64,000 nucleotides of DNA from Enterobacter sp. JUb54 (GTDB taxonomy: Bacteria; Pseudomonadota; Gammaproteobacteria; Enterobacterales; Enterobacteriaceae): the NCBI RefSeq assembly GCF_014298075.1, contig NZ_CP060418.1, forward strand, positions 2,728,001-2,792,000. Reading direction: 5' to 3'. The notes beneath the pieces are model-generated. The model was not told the origin of the DNA. It saw nothing but the letters and a program-made list of their open reading frames with translations, and searched no databases. The position numbers and the translations under genes are program-made. This document shows positions 60,938 through 64,000 of the stretch, piece by piece. Position 1 is the stretch's first letter; the number at the start of each line of letters is the position of its first letter.

Positions 60938-62170
60938 TTACTGGTTGCTGGCCTGCATCGCCTCGATCTGCATCTTGATCTGTTTTTCGGCGTTATCGAG
61001 CGCCGCTTTCGGATCCTGTTTTCCGGTCAGGCTCAGCTCCAGCGCCGCATTTGCCGGCCCCCACACTTCGCCCATTTCCGGAATGCCCGGCATCGCCGTG
61101 GCGCGCGCGGACTGCACCGCGACCGCACTGGCTTTCTCGTCATTCTTGATCAGCGGATCGTCAATCATCGCTTTCAGGGCCGGGATCTCGCCGGTCGCCA
61201 CATAGCGCGCCTTCACGTACTGAGGCTGGTTGATAAATTCGATAAACTGCTGCGCCAGCGCTTTGTCTTTGCTCCAGGTCGATACCACATAACCTTTCAC
61301 ACCGAGGAACGAGCTCATCGGTTTGCCGTCAGGCAACATCGGCAGCGGCGCGACGCCGTAGTTAATCCCGGCGGCTTCATACGGCTGGAAAGCCCACGGA
61401 CCGTTGATGACCGCCGCAGCTTTCTTCTCGGTGAATAAGGAATCGATGGCGTTCAGCCCGTTATCGCCGAGGATCCCGGCCGGGAAGACTTTTTCGCTAT
61501 AGAATTTTTTCAGGAAGGTGACGGCTTCAACCGCGCCGGGTTTATTCAGGCCGACGTCCTGCGGATTAAACCCGCCCTTGTCGTTTTTACCGAAGATATA
61601 GCCACCCATCGGGCCAATGGCGCCCCAGCTGTAATAGATCTGATCGAACTTCGCCAGCAGGCCATATTTGTTCTGCGCCCGCTGGGTTTTCGAATAGTCG
61701 AACCACGCCTGCAGGCTGTCCAACGGCTTGTCGATCAGGTCTTTGTTGTAAATCAGCACCAGGGTTTCCACCGCTTTCGGCACGCCATACAACACGTTAT
61801 CCATTCGGAAGGCGTTAATCGAAGCCGGGGTAAAGACCTCCTGCTTATCCGCCGCCAGAGTCAGCGGCGACAACAGCCCCTGCACCACCGCGCCGCCCAA
61901 CTGGTCGTTAGGGATAACCAGGACGTCAGGACCAATACCGGCAGGGCCATCAAGGCGCAGCTTTTCCAACTGCTGCGCATAAGGCATCTCCTGCAGATTG
62001 ACCTTAACGTCGAACTGTTTTTCAAAATCGCTTACCGCGGCTTTAATACCGTCGGATTTTTTAATGTCTTCCCAGACGTTCAGTTGTCCGGCGGCGTGAG
62101 CCTGCAGGCTGACGAGCTGTCCGGCGGCCAGCGTAGTGAGGATAAGCGCAGCAAGAGTGTTCTTTTTCAT
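60938..62170 (-). CDS. ganO: Galacto-oligosaccharide-binding protein GanO (CycB/MalE-like)
   Basis: GanO is the periplasmic solute-binding protein of the importer. It is 410 aa from the ATG at 62170 (GAGGTTG ahead); the in-frame ATG at 62251 would add an unlikely leader across an inverted repeat. The signal peptide ends AHAAG. MalE-like blocks are GPDVLVIPNDQLGG, NGPWAFQPYEAAGINYG, and FLGVKGYVVSTWSK. It is the first gene of the ganOPQBA operon and is divergent from the MalK-like ATPase gene. Confidence 0.93.
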   Translation of the reverse strand: MKKNTLAALILTTLAAGQLVSLQAHAAGQLNVWEDIKKSDGIKAAVSDFEKQFDVKVNLQEMPYAQQLEKLRLDGPAGIGPDVLVIPNDQLGGAVVQGLLSPLTLAADKQEVFTPASINAFRMDNVLYGVPKAVETLVLIYNKDLIDKPLDSLQAWFDYSKTQRAQNKYGLLAKFDQIYYSWGAIGPMGGYIFGKNDKGGFNPQDVGLNKPGAVEAVTFLKKFYSEKVFPAGILGDNGLNAIDSLFTEKKAAAVINGPWAFQPYEAAGINYGVAPLPMLPDGKPMSSFLGVKGYVVSTWSKDKALAQQFIEFINQPQYVKARYVATGEIPALKAMIDDPLIKNDEKASAVAVQSARATAMPGIPEMGEVWGPANAALELSLTGKQDPKAALDNAEKQIKMQIEAMQASNQ

Positions 62171-62523
62171 TATCAACCTCATGTGAAGGTATAACAATTT
62201 ATTGGTTTTTATTCGACATTGCCACTTATCAACATTCCTGAATCTATTCATAAGTGGCGGTTTACAGCGACATAATCAGATCTTCATGATTTGTTATACG
62301 CTACGCTTTGAGTGCGAACAAAACCACCTAAAGCTACCAGTTGTGTGATCATGATTGCAGAAATGAAACATCGGTGTAGGGCACGAAAATACTGGAAGTT
62401 ATAGTCGTCACATGATTTCAGCGCTGTTGAGCATAGTTCAGTCAGATTGTTACACGTACTACAATCATTTCTGTAACCCTACTCCCAACGGCACATAACG
62501 ACTACTAACCCCGGGGAATGTTG
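62171..62523. promoter_or_regulatory. Divergent promoter region ganO / MalK-like gene
   Basis: These 353 bp hold no gene. Two symmetric elements stand out: GCCACTTAT (62221-62229) with ATAAGTGGC (62250-62258), 20 nt apart near ganO, and GATTGT-N10-ACAATC (62445-62466), 58 bp before the ATPase start. A half CRP site TGTGATCATGATTGCA starts at 62344. I cannot place -10/-35 boxes with certainty. Confidence 0.6.
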
Positions 62524-63633
62524 ATGTCCAATATACGACTGAGGAATGTCACCAAACGGTTTGGTGACACCGTGACGCTGCACCAGGTCAATCTTGATAT
62601 CGAAGACGGTGAATTTGCGGTCTTTGTCGGGCCGTCAGGCTGCGGAAAATCGACCCTGCTGCGCATGATCGCCGGGCTGGAAGATGTCAGCGATGGTGAA
62701 GTGTTGATTGGCGATGAAGTCATGAACGACGTGGTGCCTGCCCATCGCGGTGTGGCCATGGTCTTCCAGTCCTATGCTCTCTACCCGCACATGACCGTGG
62801 CTGAAAACATGGGCTATGGCCTGAAGGTCAATAAAGTCCCTAAAGATGAGATCCGTCGTCAGGTCGAAATGGTCGCCAAAACGCTGCAGCTAACCCACCT
62901 GCTGGATCGCAAACCTAAACAGCTCTCAGGCGGCCAGCGCCAGCGCGTGGCGATCGGCCGCGCCATCGTGCGCAACCCGCGGGTCTTCATGTTTGATGAA
63001 CCGCTCTCTAACCTTGATGCCGAACTGCGCGTCGAGATGCGCCTGCACATTGCCAAACTGCACCATGAACTGAAAACCACGATGGTGTATGTCACTCACG
63101 ATCAGGTTGAAGCCATGACCCTGGCCGATAAAATCGTGGTGATGAACTACGGGAAAGTCGAGCAGATGGGCTCGCCGATGTCGCTGTACTACAACCCGGT
63201 CAATAAGTTTGTCGCAGGATTTATCGGCTCGCCCAAGATGAACTTCCTGCCCGCCACCGTAACCGCGTGGCAGCCGGGACAGCTCACCGTACAAATGGCA
63301 CAGCAGCACAGCCTGACGCTGAATATCACCACCACGCCGTTACAAGCAGGCGATGCGGTGACGCTGGGGATCCGCCCGGAACACCTGTCAACCGACGTCA
63401 ACAGCGGTACGGTGGTGGAGTTTCAATGCGAAGTGGTGGAACGTCTGGGGAATAACACCTATCTGTTTGGCCAGTGCTACGGCCATGACAACGTCAAAAT
63501 TCTGCTGCCCGGCGACGTCCATTTCCGCCCATGGCAGAAAATCGACGTTGCGTTCGACGACCGCTTCTGTATGGTCTTTGATGAAAGCAATCAGCGCATC
63601 AGCGCTGATATCACGGCCCCGGATGCGCATTAA
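62524..63633 (+). CDS. Sugar ABC transporter ATPase (MalK/MsmX/UgpC family)
   Basis: This ATPase, 369 aa, would drive the GanOPQ importer. It has Walker [10 protein letters not shown], a Q-loop in [11 protein letters not shown], signature LSGGQRQR, Walker [16 protein letters not shown], switch histidine VTHDQVEAM and a C-terminal regulatory OB domain (about residues 235-369). The ATG at 62524 is six bases after GGGGA; ATG 62518 would touch the ribosome binding site. It is transcribed away from ganO. The related E. coli MalK serves one system, but MsmX-type ATPases can serve several; which applies here is unknown. Confidence 0.9.
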   Translation: MSNIRLRNVTKRFGDTVTLHQVNLDIEDGEFAVFVGPSGCGKSTLLRMIAGLEDVSDGEVLIGDEVMNDVVPAHRGVAMVFQSYALYPHMTVAENMGYGLKVNKVPKDEIRRQVEMVAKTLQLTHLLDRKPKQLSGGQRQRVAIGRAIVRNPRVFMFDEPLSNLDAELRVEMRLHIAKLHHELKTTMVYVTHDQVEAMTLADKIVVMNYGKVEQMGSPMSLYYNPVNKFVAGFIGSPKMNFLPATVTAWQPGQLTVQMAQQHSLTLNITTTPLQAGDAVTLGIRPEHLSTDVNSGTVVEFQCEVVERLGNNTYLFGQCYGHDNVKILLPGDVHFRPWQKIDVAFDDRFCMVFDESNQRISADITAPDAH

Positions 63634-63767
63634 CAACATCTGGTTGTCATGAACCGCTTTTACACTGATGTCGGGTGCTGGTAGCCATTGCTGCCAGCAT
63701 GCCAGCCACAGCCCTCGTTTTACTCCGTGTCGCTCATTGCCTCGAACGCTGCGGATCATCCACTGTT

Positions 63768-63806
63768 TGCCCGATATCATCGTCATAAGTGATTCGGGCA
63801 TTTTTT
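63768..63806 (+). terminator. Intrinsic terminator of the MalK-like gene
   Basis: TGCCCGA (63768-63774) pairs with TCGGGCA (63794-63800), followed by six T. The inner ATCA/TGAT can extend the stem. It lies 135 bp after the ATPase stop; the DNA between shows no supported gene. Confidence 0.85.
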
Positions 63807-63893
63807 AAATGTAATATTAATTACCTCTCGCCTGCTAGCTTTGCCAACTATCGGATATACTCAACAAACCCCCAATAATATAAGGATATGCGC

Positions 63894-64000
63894 ATGACGA
63901 CCCGGAATCTGGTGAGTCTGGTTACCGGGGTGTTGATTGTCGCCATTATTTTGCCTATTGCCTTAAGTATCTGGCTGGCAACCAATCAGGCAAAAACGCT
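63894..64000 (+). CDS. pdeB: Cyclic-di-GMP phosphodiesterase PdeB (YlaB), N-terminal fragment
   Basis: Only the first 35 codons are in the window. The sequence MTTRNLVSLVTGVLIVAIIL continues PIALSIWLATNQAKT and aligns with the first membrane helix of E. coli PdeB, a CSS-motif/EAL phosphodiesterase. AGGA lies seven bases before the ATG at 63894. In E. coli pdeB is next to ylaC; here about 14.5 kb of species-specific genes lie between them. Confidence 0.85.
   Translation, partial: MTTRNLVSLVTGVLIVAIILPIALSIWLATNQAKT

Overview
The window is ordinary chromosomal DNA of a Gram-negative enterobacterium. Nearly every backbone gene matches its Escherichia coli K-12 counterpart in length and in long stretches of remembered sequence. 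The galactan (gan) locus, the missing aes, ybaQ, glsA/ybaT and rhs genes, and the ERIC and BIME repeats point to Klebsiella or Raoultella. This identification comes from recalled protein sequences, not from a database search. No tRNA, rRNA, CRISPR array, prophage or insertion sequence was seen.

Layout: lpxH end, purEK and selU (1-3253); a porin gene (3305-4450); ybbPA divergent from tesA-ybbO (4632-9122); a full-length ERIC element; cnoX; fetAB; qmcA-ybbJ; cueR (to 13623). Next is an AT-richer accessory islet (13624-18219) with an MHS-type MFS transporter, a LacI-family regulator, a nucleoside hydrolase and an MgtC-like membrane protein. The backbone resumes with copA, which carries its own CueR promoter and a programmed frameshift site for CopA(Z). 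Then come ybaP, the sRNA gene chiX, ybaK, a five-copy 89-bp BIME array, ushA, fsr, ybaL, gsk, hemH, adk, htpG, recR-ybaB-dnaX (with the gamma/tau frameshift site), apt, ybaN, priC-rsmS, mscK, acrR/acrAB, tomB-hha, maa and ylaC.

The last part is again species-specific: a MocR regulator divergent from a GNAT acetyltransferase, the zinc-independent ribosomal proteins RpmJ2 and RpmE2 behind a Zur-like box, and a complete type I galactan locus. GanL (a LamB-type porin) would admit oligosaccharides. The exported GH53 enzyme GanB cuts beta-1,4-galactan. GanO-GanP-GanQ with a MalK-like ATPase import the products, and cytoplasmic GH42 GanA releases galactose. A LacI-like regulator is divergent from ganL, with a lac-operator-like site and a CRP-like site between them. 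A stand-alone PTS EIIB domain lies behind an intrinsic terminator at the end of the gan operon. The window ends in the first codons of pdeB (ylaB).

Most interesting candidates: the LacI-controlled nucleoside-hydrolase/MHS/MgtC islet with two operators 42 bp apart, the orphan EIIB behind the gan terminator, and an H-type pseudoknot after the copA slippery site. Where the longest open frame was not the gene start, I moved it to the start supported by a ribosome binding site and by homologue length.
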